Source: Alentia gelatinosa | Lineage: Eukaryota > Annelida > Polychaeta > Phyllodocida > Polynoidae | Assembly: GCA_950022655.1 (NCBI GenBank) | Contig: OX465584.1 | Location: 59,522,841-59,586,840 of the forward strand | Direction of reading: 5' to 3' | Length of the DNA: 64,000 nt | Translations under genes and position numbers: made by a program | Notes under the pieces: model-generated | What the model was told of the DNA's origin: nothing | What the model saw: the letters and a program-made list of their open reading frames with translations, nothing else | The model's database searches: none | In this document: positions 20,941 to 31,453 of the stretch, piece by piece | Layout: each line of letters starts with the position of its first letter | Position numbering within the stretch: position 1 is the first letter of the stretch

Positions 20941-22894
20941 CACATGAAATCTTACTAGAATTAAAAAAAATATTGCCTACCCTTGTCATTTGCATTCTAT
21001 TTTCCAAGTAGTTTTCTATCCAGCCCAGAAGTTTCCCTTTAATCCCCATTAATTTTAATTTTTTTAGCAGTATTATATGGTCCACCGTGTCAAACGCTTT
21101 AGCCTGATCAATGAATGTTAAAATTGTAACCAACCCCTTGTTAAACCCTTCAAAAATTTCATCAGTTAATTTAACAGTGGTGTCAATCGTTGAATGACCA
21201 GCACGAAACCCTCCCTGAAGATTTGTTAGTAGATTATTAGTATCACAATAATTTGCTAGTCTTTGATGAACTATTTTTTCCATTAACTTACCCATAATGG
21301 GTAAGAGAGACACTGGTCGCAAGTTCGACGTTTGTTTAAGACCTTTCTGTTTTATAAGCGGCACAACTGTGGCAATTTTCCAGCAGTCGGGGATTTTCCC
21401 CGTGGCGAAAGAAAGATTATGAAGATGTGTCACAGCACGTGGGACCGACATCAAGGCAATTTTCATGTATCTAGTGGAAATTGAAGGGATTCCAGACGCT
21501 TTCCATACATCAATATTTGCAATCATCTTCACAACTTCATCTAGACTTGTTTCGATCTCTCCTATAGAGCAATCCACTCGTTTACCCATGTAGACCCAGG
21601 GATCATTATGCTTTTCGGCCAGTTTTGGGCCAATACTGGTGAAGAAGTTATTTATAACCGTTGGGACTTCATGTTCCTCTACCTTGTCTCCCGTTATTTC
21701 GTCCATTAACTCGATTTTGTCTAAATTTTTTCCGTTAGGAATCAGTGAATTAATATTACGCCAAAATTATTTTCCGTCACCCTTAGCATTAGTTAAATTG
21801 TCCTTAATAAAGTCAGCCTTCAGTCTTTCTAGTTGTTTCTTACAGTTGTTTCGCTTTTGTCTGGCGTCAGCCCAGTTTTGTTCCGTTCCCTTTTTCCTAG
21901 CTTTCTTCTGTGCCAAATCTTTATCTTTAATAAATTCTAAAGCTTCGTTTATTAGCCATGGTTGTTTCAGTTTTTTTATTTTGAATTCCTTTTCAGGACA
22001 AAGTTTGTCAAGGCTATTTTTAAATACTTCATACATGACATTCCAGGCTGTGTTAACATCATTGGTGTTGTAAAACGTATCCCAATTTGCATTCGTAATA
22101 TTTTTTACATATGTTTCTTTACAGAAGTTTTTGTTGGATCTACCTTTGAAACATGCCTTTTCATATTTAACAGAGTTTTTACCTGTGACAATAAAAATGG
22201 GAAAATGATCGCTAATACTCACTTCTAAAAGCCCCCCACTCTTTATATCGTTGCAATTAGTAATTAGCCAGTCAATACATGTACCGGATATCTCGTTCAT
22301 TCTGGTATTTGACTTTATGATTTGAAACAAGCCCCGTGCTTTTAACCAAGCTTTAAGATTTTTCAACAGGTCACTTCCCCTTTCAAACCAATTTATATTA
22401 ACATCACCCAATATATATAGTTCCTTTCTTGATAGATTAAGAGTCTCAATCATTCTTTGTAATTCCATTAACATATCATACATTGACCCATCATGGGGTC
22501 GGTATACCACCGCCAGGTATGCATCCTTTTGGTTTTGTCTTTTCAATTTGACCCATAAAATTTCTATATCGATACTTGACATTGTGAGAGCTACATCATC
22601 CATTATTTCAAAATCTAAACCTTTTTTTATAAACATTGCTACCCCTCCCCCTTTCTTGATTTTGTTTGTTACTGGATCAAGCCACGTTCTGTCTTTTCTT
22701 ACCAAGTGGTAATCATTGAGATCAACCAATCCATCAGGTATTAAGTCTGTCAGCCACGATTCGGAGATGCAGATAATATCAAAATTTCCATCCAGTTGTG
22801 CTCTAATAATTTCCATTTTACTAGTCAAACTCCAAGCATTTATATGACAGATCTTCAAACCTTTCATACTCTGGATTACATTCAATTCAACCAT
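20941..22894 (-). pseudogene. LINE Y endonuclease/RT, N-terminal part with nonsense codon
   Basis: The endonuclease spans about residues 12-235: HINAWSLTSK at 18, SESWLT with Glu45, YRPHDG at 131, GDVNINW at 163, IDW at 207 and SDH at 228-230. An in-frame TAA at 21767-21769 follows residue 375; the same frame then continues (FWRNINSLIP) into the RT with LRPVSLLPIMGK, GGFRAGHST and FIDQAKAFDTVDH. It is interrupted at 20941, just after SSKISC and immediately before the GVPQG motif, by LINE X. The remaining catalytic half lies at 16483-17395. The 298-residue frame that runs on to 20810 reads into X and has a spurious C-terminus. Confidence 0.85.
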
Positions 22895-23534
22895 ACCGCA
22901 AAATAATGTTTCTTTGAATTCGGTCTAACTTATACGTATGTCTCCATTTCCACAGTAGCATATATATAAAAACAAAAACAAAATGTATGGGAGTGTTGGC
23001 AGTATATGCCTTCTCCCTCATCACGCCCTATCAGGGCTCAGGTGACCTCACCTCTCCAGGCAGAGGACTAGTAAAGCAGTATTACATCACTGCATTCTCA
23101 TCATATCAAGCTTCTTATCCAAAAGCTTAAGCTCTAAATGACTGTAACATTTAACATGTAACCAAAATCAACACAACCTGAAACTTATTAACAGTAAGCG
23201 TCTTGAGTAGTGACACTTACCGGTTAAGTTTCCAATCTTGTAGAAGAGAACCCTGCCCAAGTTTACCCATAAATAAAATTAGGAAAACATGATAAGGTAG
23301 GGATTTTGGTAGGCAGGACCAGCTAGAGTCTAATACCTCAACGAGGCAAAAGACACCACTACCCTTCAGTCAAGCAGGTTAACAACCCGAATGAGCGTCA
23401 TGGTTGTCCTGTTACCAATTATACTACCTATGTTAATATAACTTTCAAGCAAATTTTTGTGCAATTGCTAGTATAGCTAAAAGAAGATAAATTTTTTTTA
23501 CCCAAGATCTACCCCATTTTCATAGAAATATCAT
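22895..23534 (-). other. LINE Y spacer between SGNH and EN/RT ORFs
   Basis: About 640 bp without an open frame or recognisable repeat. It contains CCTCACCTCTCCAGGCAGAG at about 23047. Unusually long for an inter-ORF gap; it may hold an unrecognised insertion or a decayed segment. Confidence 0.45.
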
Positions 23535-24249
23535 TTAAATAACATCATTTTCACTCTCATGAGAGACCGCTAGTGAGTTCTTTTCAAAACATTTCACAAG
23601 TTCCTCGATCCATAGGTCTATCAGTGAGTTGTCAGGGTGCAGACCGTCGTACAGATAGTCATAGCAATGCTGGTATTTGTTATGACTTCTTATGTGACAT
23701 TTCCTTGACAGCCATGGCGTACTAAGCCCCCTGTCATTGTTGGCTTGGATAACAGATTTGTTGAATTCCACCACACTACTATTCACCATTTGTTGCATCT
23801 CTGAGTTGGCATTTTGAGCCCATTTCTTGAGAACCAGCCCCACTCGTGGACAGATTACCACTTTGGAATTCACATGGTGGAAATCCAGCCAATTTAGGCC
23901 GACTTCCATATAAATTTGCAAATGCCTAACCAGTTCTTCTTGGTCTGTCCAGTTGAAAACAAAAGACTTGCCTTTTCTTTGCGTAATGTTATTGACTCCC
24001 GCTATGATGTACACGTTGTTGCTTGGAAATTGTGTCAAGTGTCTATGGACTCTCGAAATGATGTGCTGTAGACTGGCGCCGCGTATGAAGTAGATTGACA
24101 CTCGCTTATCCTGCCCTACTTGGGACTGTTGCAGTTTTTACCAATCCTTTACCACGGCTGTCGCTGAAAATCACGTTTCTCGGTCGCGGCTTCCAAGTTT
24201 GCCAGTTGACATATCCGTTGTCATTCGTTTTCCAGAATTTTGAAGCCAT
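23535..24249 (-). pseudogene. LINE Y SGNH/GDSL-like esterase ORF, one frameshift
   Basis: The first part starts at a Met at 24249, 14 bases after the ORF1 stop, and carries NVIFSDSRGKGL, a block-I-like motif with the candidate nucleophile Ser in SDS. The frame breaks near 24125 at a CCC run; the second part (188 aa from its first Met at 24101) carries RGASLQHII, AGVNNIT (block-III-like G-x-N-N) and DGLHPDN (block-V Asp-x-x-His). SGNH esterase domains occur in ORF1 proteins of CR1-like LINEs; here the domain is a separate ORF. An assembly error could mimic the single-base shift. Confidence 0.75.
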
Positions 24250-24263
24250 CTTTCATCGCGCGC

Positions 24264-25562
24264 TCATTCGAAGGACTTCCGGATGTTGACAAGTAACTCT
24301 CCCATCGCATTCCCCGTAACGGAACGGGCGTTGATTTTGGAATGGTCCGAAAGCGTAAAACCACATCCCCAGTAACGTTCTGTTGTCGCTTCAAACAGCT
24401 GACCTTTCGTCGCCAACAACTTCTGTCGGAGCAGGTTGTTTTGGTCGAATTTTAGCATCAAGACTTCGAACATCACATCACGTTTTAAGCGATCCCACCT
24501 GTCGTCCGTAGCAATTTGTTTCGCCAGTCTTTTAGCTTCGTAGGGGGTGTCAGCGTACTTTATTTTCCTGGCTACTCGTTGGCTATCATTTTCTAACGCC
24601 AGTTTGAAGCAGTACAGTTGCTCGCTCGAGGACCACGTATACTTCTCATGTTTAATCTCGCAGCTTAACATATTTGATAGGTAAGAGTGGTGCCCCTGGA
24701 AGGCCACCCCATCTTCCACTGTGATAGTTTTTGCGGCTTCCAGCGTAACATCAGCAGGCAGTTTTTTGATATCTCGATATTGGTACTCTTTGTTTTCAAG
24801 AATTAGTTTCGGGCCTTTGACCTGGGCGTTCATCCCTTTCTGCTTAGCATAGGCAGCGATGCACCTAAGATCTTTTCTTTCTTGTTGTTTTTCTGTTGAT
24901 AGGTCATCACTGACGAACACATTCTTCCATTTTTGGTTGTTTTTAAGCTTAGAGATATTACGGTAGATCTGTGACTTGGTAGCCGAATTTACAAACTTTA
25001 CGATCACATTTCTAGGTTTGTTTTGCGTTTGACGCTTTGGTCCCATTCTGTAGACCGAGGCAATTTCAATGTGAGCGCTGTCATCTTCAACTCCTATGTC
25101 TCTTAGGAAATCCAGTACGAGGACTTTCAGATTTTCACCATCGTTTTCCCGTATGCCTTCTATTACCAGGTTAGATCTTCTCCTTTCATCTTCCAAGAAG
25201 CGTACGCGATTTTCTTGTTTTTCAAGCTTGAACGTCAGCTGTTCAACATCCGTTTCGAGTTCGTCCCGTTCGTCTGTCATGTCATTGAGCGCTGTTTCTA
25301 GGTCTTTTATTTTGTTTTCCAGTGTCATCACTCGGTCGTCAAGGCTGGTAAGTTTTTCTTCATTTTTCGTTATTTTCTTTTCAATTTTGTCATTCCCTCC
25401 ATCGAGTTTGCTGTTGATTTCTGTGTTGTCTTTTGTACGCATACTTATAAGCATGTCGATCGAAGCCTGTATCGATTGGAGTGATGTCGCCCCTCCATTT
25501 TCTTCTTTGTCACTGGTATCCGAGATTTCTCCGGTTGCCGATGACCGCGTTTTAATCGACAT
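24264..25562 (-). CDS. LINE Y ORF1: coiled coil + L1-ORF1-like region + NADAR domain
   Basis: 432 aa, intact. Residues 1-30 are Ser/Thr-rich. A heptad-rich coiled coil covers about 40-127 (many Leu, Lys and Glu), which would trimerise or oligomerise the protein. RRRSNLVIEGI at 127-137 followed by FLRDIG, YRMGPKR and NVIVKF is the pattern of the RNA-binding region of L1-type ORF1 proteins; VSDDLSTEKQQERKDLR at 217 fits its C-terminal domain. Residues ~285-432 match the NADAR/YbiA (DUF1768) fold: SYLSNM at 293, YTWSSSEQLY with Trp310 and Glu314, the EAKRLAKQI block at 342, WD at 356, VMFEVLMLKFDQN at 363, LLAT at 382, ERYWGCGF with Trp398 and GNAMGELLVNIR at 417. NADAR proteins act on ADP-ribose-type or glycosylamine substrates. 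A role in the retroelement is not known to me. The fusion is inferred from one continuous frame. Confidence 0.85.
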   Translation of the reverse strand: MSIKTRSSATGEISDTSDKEENGGATSLQSIQASIDMLISMRTKDNTEINSKLDGGNDKIEKKITKNEEKLTSLDDRVMTLENKIKDLETALNDMTDERDELETDVEQLTFKLEKQENRVRFLEDERRRSNLVIEGIRENDGENLKVLVLDFLRDIGVEDDSAHIEIASVYRMGPKRQTQNKPRNVIVKFVNSATKSQIYRNISKLKNNQKWKNVFVSDDLSTEKQQERKDLRCIAAYAKQKGMNAQVKGPKLILENKEYQYRDIKKLPADVTLEAAKTITVEDGVAFQGHHSYLSNMLSCEIKHEKYTWSSSEQLYCFKLALENDSQRVARKIKYADTPYEAKRLAKQIATDDRWDRLKRDVMFEVLMLKFDQNNLLRQKLLATKGQLFEATTERYWGCGFTLSDHSKINARSVTGNAMGELLVNIRKSFE

Positions 25563-25736
25563 GATTAAAACAATATTATCCGATCAATCTACCTATGCTC
25601 ACAGTGGGATTTGCCAATTTGTAGAGTAGTACCGTGATTTAAAGAGCTCTTTTTAGGCGATATAGCTGCAGCTGTTTACACTACCGTCTAGCCTCCTCGC
25701 GCCATACCTAACTGCCTTGTGTGTCTCCAGTATTAA

Positions 25737-26165
25737 GCCCTATGCCCATCTACCGATTAATGGTTGGACGATTACTTCCAAAATCGTATAGGAGTCGGTC
25801 AACTTGTCGCAAATAAATTACGTAAACCCTCGCTCGATTGGTGGCCTGGTGGGTATTAGTCCTTAGCAAATCAGTCTACACTTACCGACAGATATACGAT
25901 TATGCACCCCAGCGACTAGATTTATGAACATGTTGATAAATTTTTCGCCACCGATATTGGAACATAGAAACCACAACTTGTCGGCAACAAAAGGACGCCT
26001 GAAGGAGGTGGTTCACTAATCGCTGGGTAGCCTTGCCTAGCTGTCCTACTTCTACTGACTACGGCCGACTCCGTTAGGATGCTTTTCCTGAGACAATTTG
26101 CCCTCCGTTTGTCTCCGACAAAGGTACATAAATGTTCCGAAATCGGTAGATGTGTATTGGCCTTA
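25737..26165. mobile_element. Family C element C1
   Basis: Runs from AAGCCCTATGCCCATCTACC to GAAATCGGTAGATGTGTATTG. The interior holds GTCGGCAACAAAAGGACG, TAGGATGCTTTTCCTGAGAC and TTTGTCTCCGACAAAGG. The family word is TGTCGGCGACAA in both orientations. It is 3'-to-3' with C2, giving a near head-to-head pair. The flanks look like TTA/TAA, as in family A. Confidence 0.65.
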
Positions 26166-26167
26166 AA

Positions 26168-26585
26168 GGCCAATGCCCATCTACCGATTTCGGAGCATTT
26201 ATGTACGTTTGTCGGCGACAAACGGAGGGTAATTTGTCTCAGGTGAGGTATCCTAACGGAGTCAGTAGATGTAGGACAGCTAGGCAAGGCTACCCAGCGA
26301 TTAGTGAACCAGCTCCTTCAGACGTCCTTTTGTCGCCGACAAGTTGTGGTTTTTGCCCTCCCCTAGCGATCAGTGGACCATACACCGATTTGATCAGTGT
26401 GGGTATATATATGACGGTAGGTGTAGACTGATTTCCTTAGGATTAATACCCTCCAACCTCTCTCCTCGAGGGCCGCGGGTCGAGCGAGGGGTTACATAAT
26501 TTGCCTACGACAAGGTGACCGATTCCTATACGATTTAGGAGCTAATCGTTCAAGCCTAAATCGGTAGATGGGCATCCGGCTTTAG
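26168..26585. mobile_element. Family C element C2
   Basis: AAGGCCAATGCCCATCTACC at the left and CGGTAGATGGGCATCCGGCT at the right. It mirrors C1. Nearly the same sequence recurs at 54588-54900. Confidence 0.7.
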
Positions 26586-27164
26586 AGTCGGCATGTTGAT
26601 ATAACAGAGATTTCTATTGTGTTTGACTTGTGTTTGACTTTTGTACGGCCCTAACGACTTGGAGTGTCACCAATAATTCATACTGATATTTTATCGGGGA
26701 ACATCGCCGGCCGATTTCGATATTCTCTAACTTATATCAGTGCATTTACCGTCGGCAGATATAAATCCTCCTTAGTATTTTTTTTTAATTTTTTATTCAG
26801 TAGTTACATAATATAATACAAAGCGAAGAAGTATGAGAAAGATCTGAGTGAATTCGATACTTTCAGTTTCTATGCATCCTGACCGCCCAGATTCACATAT
26901 CATAAACATGGACTTCAGTATGTAAACCAAGAAGTGAATATGCTGTGCCTTCTGGGTATGGAGTTACATTTCGGAAATAGAACTCCTGAATTCAGGAAGT
27001 GTATATATAGTCTTTTATGATGGAAACTGATAACATAGGTACATGCATATAAAGGGCCAAGACGATATACATGTACATGCATACATATATACATACATAC
27101 ATACATTTAGATATACATACTATGGAGAAACCAAACAAGAGTTAGTTGTGTTGTTGTTTATCAC
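26586..27164. other. No gene; ACAT microsatellite
   Basis: A short (ACAT)n-like tract lies at 27077-27116. Nothing else recognised. Confidence 0.45.
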
Positions 27165-27235
27165 ATAACGGCAAGATCGCATATTACTGCGCGAGGCGAA
27201 GCCGAGAGCAGTAATACGCGATTGTATACCCATTG
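27165..27235. mobile_element. Palindromic D element (arm class 7)
   Basis: GATCGCATATTACTGCGC on the left pairs with GCAGTAATACGCGATTG on the right, with the core GAGGCGAAGCCGAGAG at 27193-27208. The word GTATAC, partly in the right flank (27223-27238), recurs five times to 27310. Confidence 0.65.
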
Positions 27236-27420
27236 TATACAACCTGTCAGGTACCATGACTGTGGTATACGGATTCAAACCTGTGGTATACGGTCCAAAA
27301 CCATGGTATACGGGAAAAATAGTCCCTTTTGCTATAGAGCAGAGAAATAGTCCCTATTGTTATACCATTTATTATGGCAATAACTGAGTTTAATTTATTC
27401 GAAAATATGGATAATAAATA

Positions 27421-27564
27421 CAACAAACGATGATTTTGAGGACAGGCGGCTCTGTAAACCACTCGAGGTTGACGTCATAATACACTCGCTAGCGCTCGTG
27501 TATTACTACGTGTCAATCACTCGTGGTTTACGGCCGCCTGTCCACAAAACCATCGATTATTGTC
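27421..27564. mobile_element. Palindromic D/Q element (arm class 8)
   Basis: ACGATGATTTTGAGGACAGG pairs with CCTGTCCACAAAACCATCG. The inner word GTAAACCACTCGAGGTTGAC pairs with GTCAATCACTCGTGGTTTAC. Preceded by GGATAATAAATACAA, the Q-type terminus. Confidence 0.7.
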
Positions 27565-27668
27565 TATGTATTCGTTGTGTAATAAAATCGGTGATTGGTT
27601 CGGAGAAAATCGGTGATAGATGTCGATGTCTTTAAGTCCAATGCACATCTAACGATTCTGGAACATTG

Positions 27669-28320
27669 ATATTCCTTTAAGCCCAATGCCTATCTACCGA
27701 TTTCGGAACATTCATGTACCTGTGTCGGCGACAAACGGACGGTAATTTGTCTCACCGAAGGCATCCCAACGGAGTCGGCCATAGTCGGTAGATGTAGGAC
27801 AGCTCGGCAAGGGTCAGCCAACGATTAGTAGACCGATTTGCTTAGGACTAATATCCAGCACACCATCTCCTCAATGTCCGCCGGTCGAGAGAAGGGTTAC
27901 ATAATTTGCCTGCGACGATTTGGGAACTAATCGCTCGACCCTGAATCGGTAGATGGGCATCAGGCTTTATCGGCAACAAAGGAACATTGCTTTGTCTCAG
28001 GTGAGGCATCCTAACGGAGTCGGCCCAAGACAGTAGATGTAGGACAGCTACGCCAGTGTCAGCCAACGATTAGTGAACCCCCCGCCCCCTTTTGATATTT
28101 TCTTTTGTCTACGACGAGTTGTTGTTTGATGTTCTTAAATCGCTGGTCAAAAGTTTATCAGCATGTTGATAAATCCAGTCGGCAACAACGGAACATTGGA
28201 AATACCCCTCCCCCCCTTTCAATTACGTAATTTGCCTGTGACAAGTTCACCTACTCCTATACGATTTGGGAACTAATCGTTCAACTCTGAATCGCTTGGT
28301 GTGGATCAGACTTTCAGCGC
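27669..28320. mobile_element. Family C elements C3 and C4 (C4 partial)
   Basis: C3 runs from AGCCCAATGCCTATCTACCG to GGTAGATGGGCATCAGGCT (27669-27966). C4 follows with CGGCAACAAAGGAACATTG, the TAGGACAGCTA block and TTTATCAGCATGTTGATAAA, and ends in degraded form near 28310. Confidence 0.6.
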
Positions 28321-28508
28321 TGATTCGACTGAGTGACTGATCTATGCCGAAACCTTCCGAAATGGAAATCGGGCGGGATCAGAAAAAATCGTATCAGCAT
28401 AGCATGCGGTCGAAGGGTCCAATTTTCTTGTGATAGTTTCAGGTGCTAATATGATTTATCGCACGAGTACATTCGCCATGTAAAGATATTATATGATATT
28501 CTTAAGGG

Positions 28509-29165
28509 GGGGGTGTCCACCGGGCTCCCGACGCGAACCGACGCGCCCCGATATAGCCCTTCCGTTACAAAATTCATATCGTAGCAAAATCGTAGAGCTT
28601 ATCGGGGCAGTTGGTCAGGTTTCTACGATAACGTTACCGGTGCGGCCCGACGCGCACCGACACGAACCGACGCGAACCGATAAAAAAACTATATCGTAGA
28701 GGGTCTACGACAATCGATCATGTATCGATTGTCGTAGCGCGTCAGGTCGCGTCGGTGCGTGTCGCAGTGTATAGATGACTCTTTAAATGGGAAATCATAT
28801 GAAATAATCGATAGAAAATTATGAAATTTTCAGAATCTCTAGAACATATAATGCTGATGCGGCTCTGCAAAAATTATGAGGTATCATATAATATTGTTTT
28901 GTATCTACAGATAAAATATCAATATTAAATATGTATTATTTCTGGAATTATAAAGGAAATATGGTTGATGACACTGATTGCATCCTGAGCTATATCTGGG
29001 TGTATCGGGACCATGGCACGTTTTTCATGCACCCTCCCAATACGTTACGACGCGCACCGACGCGAGCCGACGCGAACCGATGCGCTATGATATGCCTTCC
29101 GACGCGCTACGATATGGTAATTTTGTATCGGCTCGCGTCGGCGTTGGTGGGTGCGGGGTCTTAAT
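28509..29165. mobile_element. Family J element (GACGCG word), split
   Basis: Left end TTAAGGGGGGGGTGTCCACC, right end GGTGGGTGCGGGGTCTTAA. GACGCGAACC/GACGCGCACC words are repeated at 28530-28760 and again at 29045-29150, with unrelated AT-rich sequence between (about 28762-29025). The centre carries two perfect 14-bp arms at 28705-28737 (CTACGACAATCGAT and complement), preceded by CGTAGAGGGTCTACGA, a string shared with element I. Confidence 0.5.
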
Positions 29166-30699
29166 GTATTCCAAAGAGACCAGAAACTTCCCGAAGTTAT
29201 AATCATGTGAAAGAAGAATCATTCATCACATCCCATCGCCATTTATCATCATAAGATTTGTGTGTTCAAATTTAATGTACTAACTCAAGGAACCTGATAT
29301 CAGGTATATTCTTCAATTGATGAAATAACTCAAGAAATTTGATATTTTGGTGTAAAACTTGATGTGGACCTTCACTTGAATCGGGCCGAATGGAAGAACG
29401 GCACAAGTGCTGAATTCGGTGGAATGTAAATACTACAAGCCCTAATAAAATTGTTGAAAAAAATTGTTGAAAAAAATTGTTGGAAAAAAAATTAAAATTT
29501 AAAAAAAAATGGGGAGAAAAAATAATATTCCAAGGGTGAGATGTGACACATGTATTTAGAAAATCTGTAGAAACAGGGTAGATTAATTTACCAGTGCATG
29601 ATAACCCTATATCATTTAGAAATGTATCTGATTCTTTATGGCTGCTAGAATAGTTGTGTGTATATATCCTGTACAATTCGTATCTCATTCTGAAGTTACA
29701 AGTCACATTAAACCTGATTTTCATGACTAGTTGAAAATAAAATATTCTCCACAATAAAAAAATTTAAAAAATCCCCCCCCCCCCCCAAAAAAAAAAAAAC
29801 ACAACAAAAAACAACAAAATAATAACCTTTGTCTGGTGGAATCAGACTTTAACGAGATGATGAGGGGCATGGCAAATCGCGGCGTTGACACTTTATTGCC
29901 ATAAATACGGTCATTATGTGCGGTATGACACCCCTACCCCTACACACGTCTCCACCTGTCCACGTGACCCCCATCAACACGACCACGCATGCGTGGTGAC
30001 CTGTTATGTAAATGAGGTCATGCAGGCACGCGCGTGCGCACTAAAGAGGGCAATCGTGGTCGTGGTTTAGCCTCGTTACTACATGTGAATAGAATTCCGG
30101 TATTATGTGTATAAAATCACTTCATTTCTTTCAATTTTGTTTTTTTTATTATCTTTTGTTTATCTAGTTCTTGTATTTAGACTGAAGTAATGTTTGGAAT
30201 CTCACATAGTTTCTATCTTCCAAAGACTCCAGTTCTAATTGGTTTGGTGACTTGCACGTCAAAGAGGCCTACCAATGAAAATGAAATATCTCTAGCTATG
30301 ACGTCCATATGATATGGGGCCATCTATAAAGTACGTACGTAGTGAAGGGAGGGGGTGCGTAAAAATTTTCGGAAATTTGCTCCTTCTTTGTTCTATTGCG
30401 TACAAAATCAGAAGGGGGGTGGGGGTTAAAAAAATATTGAAATTCTGCGTATATACTTTATGGATGGCACCTATCAATTTGGATACATTATACAACAGTT
30501 CGAGATTGTAGTGAAAGGTTTTGAATCATGTGTAAACTGATCCAGTGTAATAATATAAAACAAGATGACAATGCTGTATATGCTGTAAAATGATACGGCG
30601 TTAGGCGCTTATTTACCGAACGAGGCCTGTGATCGAGTTCCGTGAACAATGTAAAAACCACCGAGTTTTGTAGCATGGATGAGCATAGTTGTTTAATCT
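29166..30699. other. No gene; homopolymer tracts
   Basis: Poly-C/poly-A tracts around 29773-29800 and 29457-29522. The 160-residue frame on the minus strand at 29272-29754 overlaps the A/T-rich low-complexity run and shows no motif. No gene recognised. Confidence 0.45.
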
Positions 30700-30786
30700 A
30701 TGGCCTGGCGACGCGATTTTTATTTTTTCTCGGAAGGTGCATCGTAGACCAAATCGGAGCCATATCGTAGTAGGTGGACGCCGGGC
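30700..30786. mobile_element. Family A fragment A5 (internally deleted)
   Basis: The left terminus GGCCTGGCG joins directly to GACGCGATTTTTATTTTTTC and the right terminus GTAGTAGGTGGACGCCGGGCC. Most of the interior is lost. Confidence 0.65.
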
Positions 30787-30897
30787 CTCAATCAACTTTA
30801 CACCCAATCTGATAATATACGACTTTTTTCCGGAGGGACCTTTTCCCCGGAGAATACAGCTTTCTGTATTCTGCTCAGTAACGATTTGTAGGTTTTA

Positions 30898-31257
30898 TTA
30901 CTCACCGATTACGAAGTCTCCATAGGAAATGCATAGGGCACCTGGAAACAACTACCCAGAGATTCTGGCATGTCAGAATCTCCTGCAGGAGATTCCGGAA
31001 AAATAGTCCTGTCCATAATGAGGTCAAATTATCATGTACTTCGAAATAAATTTCTTGAATGTTCATTCAATGTTAGTTATTTAGAAGCAATCATAATAAT
31101 CCCATTTATCAACAGAAATCATTGTAATAATACACTTTGCATGCTAAATGTACAGGTTAATGGCGAACTATATTATTGGTGTAAGTCTACACCGAATTAC
31201 TGCCACGCTTAACAGTGCTGTGGTGTCTGGAACTAAATTTATTACCCACCCAATACG
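30898..31257. mobile_element. Q element body, copy 3 (inverted)
   Basis: TTATTACTCACCGATTACGA at the left, then CAGAATCTCCTGCAGGAGAT and GGTGTAAGTCTACACCGAAT. Runs into the palindromes that follow. Confidence 0.7.
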
Positions 31258-31390
31258 GAGTGGCCGTACGAGTGGCCGTAATCTCCTCGTAGTTGACGAC
31301 GTAATATCCTCGCTAACCGCTCGGTTATTACTATGCGTCAACTACTCAGAGATTACGGCCATTCGTACACAAAACAATTCATTATTGTGT
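31258..31390. mobile_element. Q palindrome (copy 3a)
   Basis: GTACGAGTGGCCGTAATCTC and AGTTGACGACGTAATATCC pair with the right arm AGAGATTACGGCCATTCGTAC. The centre is CGCTAACCGCTCGG. Confidence 0.7.
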
Positions 31391-31453
31391 ATGTATTACA
31401 GAAACATTTTTATTGCAATAGATTTGTTATTATCTTGTAGGTGGGTAATAAAT

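Larger units (their letters stand above)
15975..25700 (-). mobile_element. LINE Y: three-ORF non-LTR retrotransposon, interrupted
   Basis: The minus-strand order is: leader, ORF1 with coiled coil and NADAR (25562-24264), SGNH ORF with frameshift (24249-23535), a ~640-bp spacer, endonuclease/RT ORF (22894-20941 joined across insertion X to 17395-16483), 3' UTR and poly-A near 15975-16000. Without X it is about 6.1 kb. The RT has no RNase H domain. An esterase-bearing upstream ORF and this EN/RT type fit the CR1/L2/Jockey-like groups; the clade is not resolved. The 5' boundary is uncertain (somewhere in 25600-25735). Nonsense, frameshift and insertion make this copy inactive. Confidence 0.85.

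Noticed and set aside
20810..21706. 298-residue RT frame taken as a complete protein
   Set aside because: It lacks the YADD block. Its C-terminus reads into LINE X, and the true continuation is at 16483-17395.
25096..25629. 177-residue plus-strand Ser-rich frame
   Set aside because: Antisense shadow of the coiled-coil region of LINE Y ORF1.
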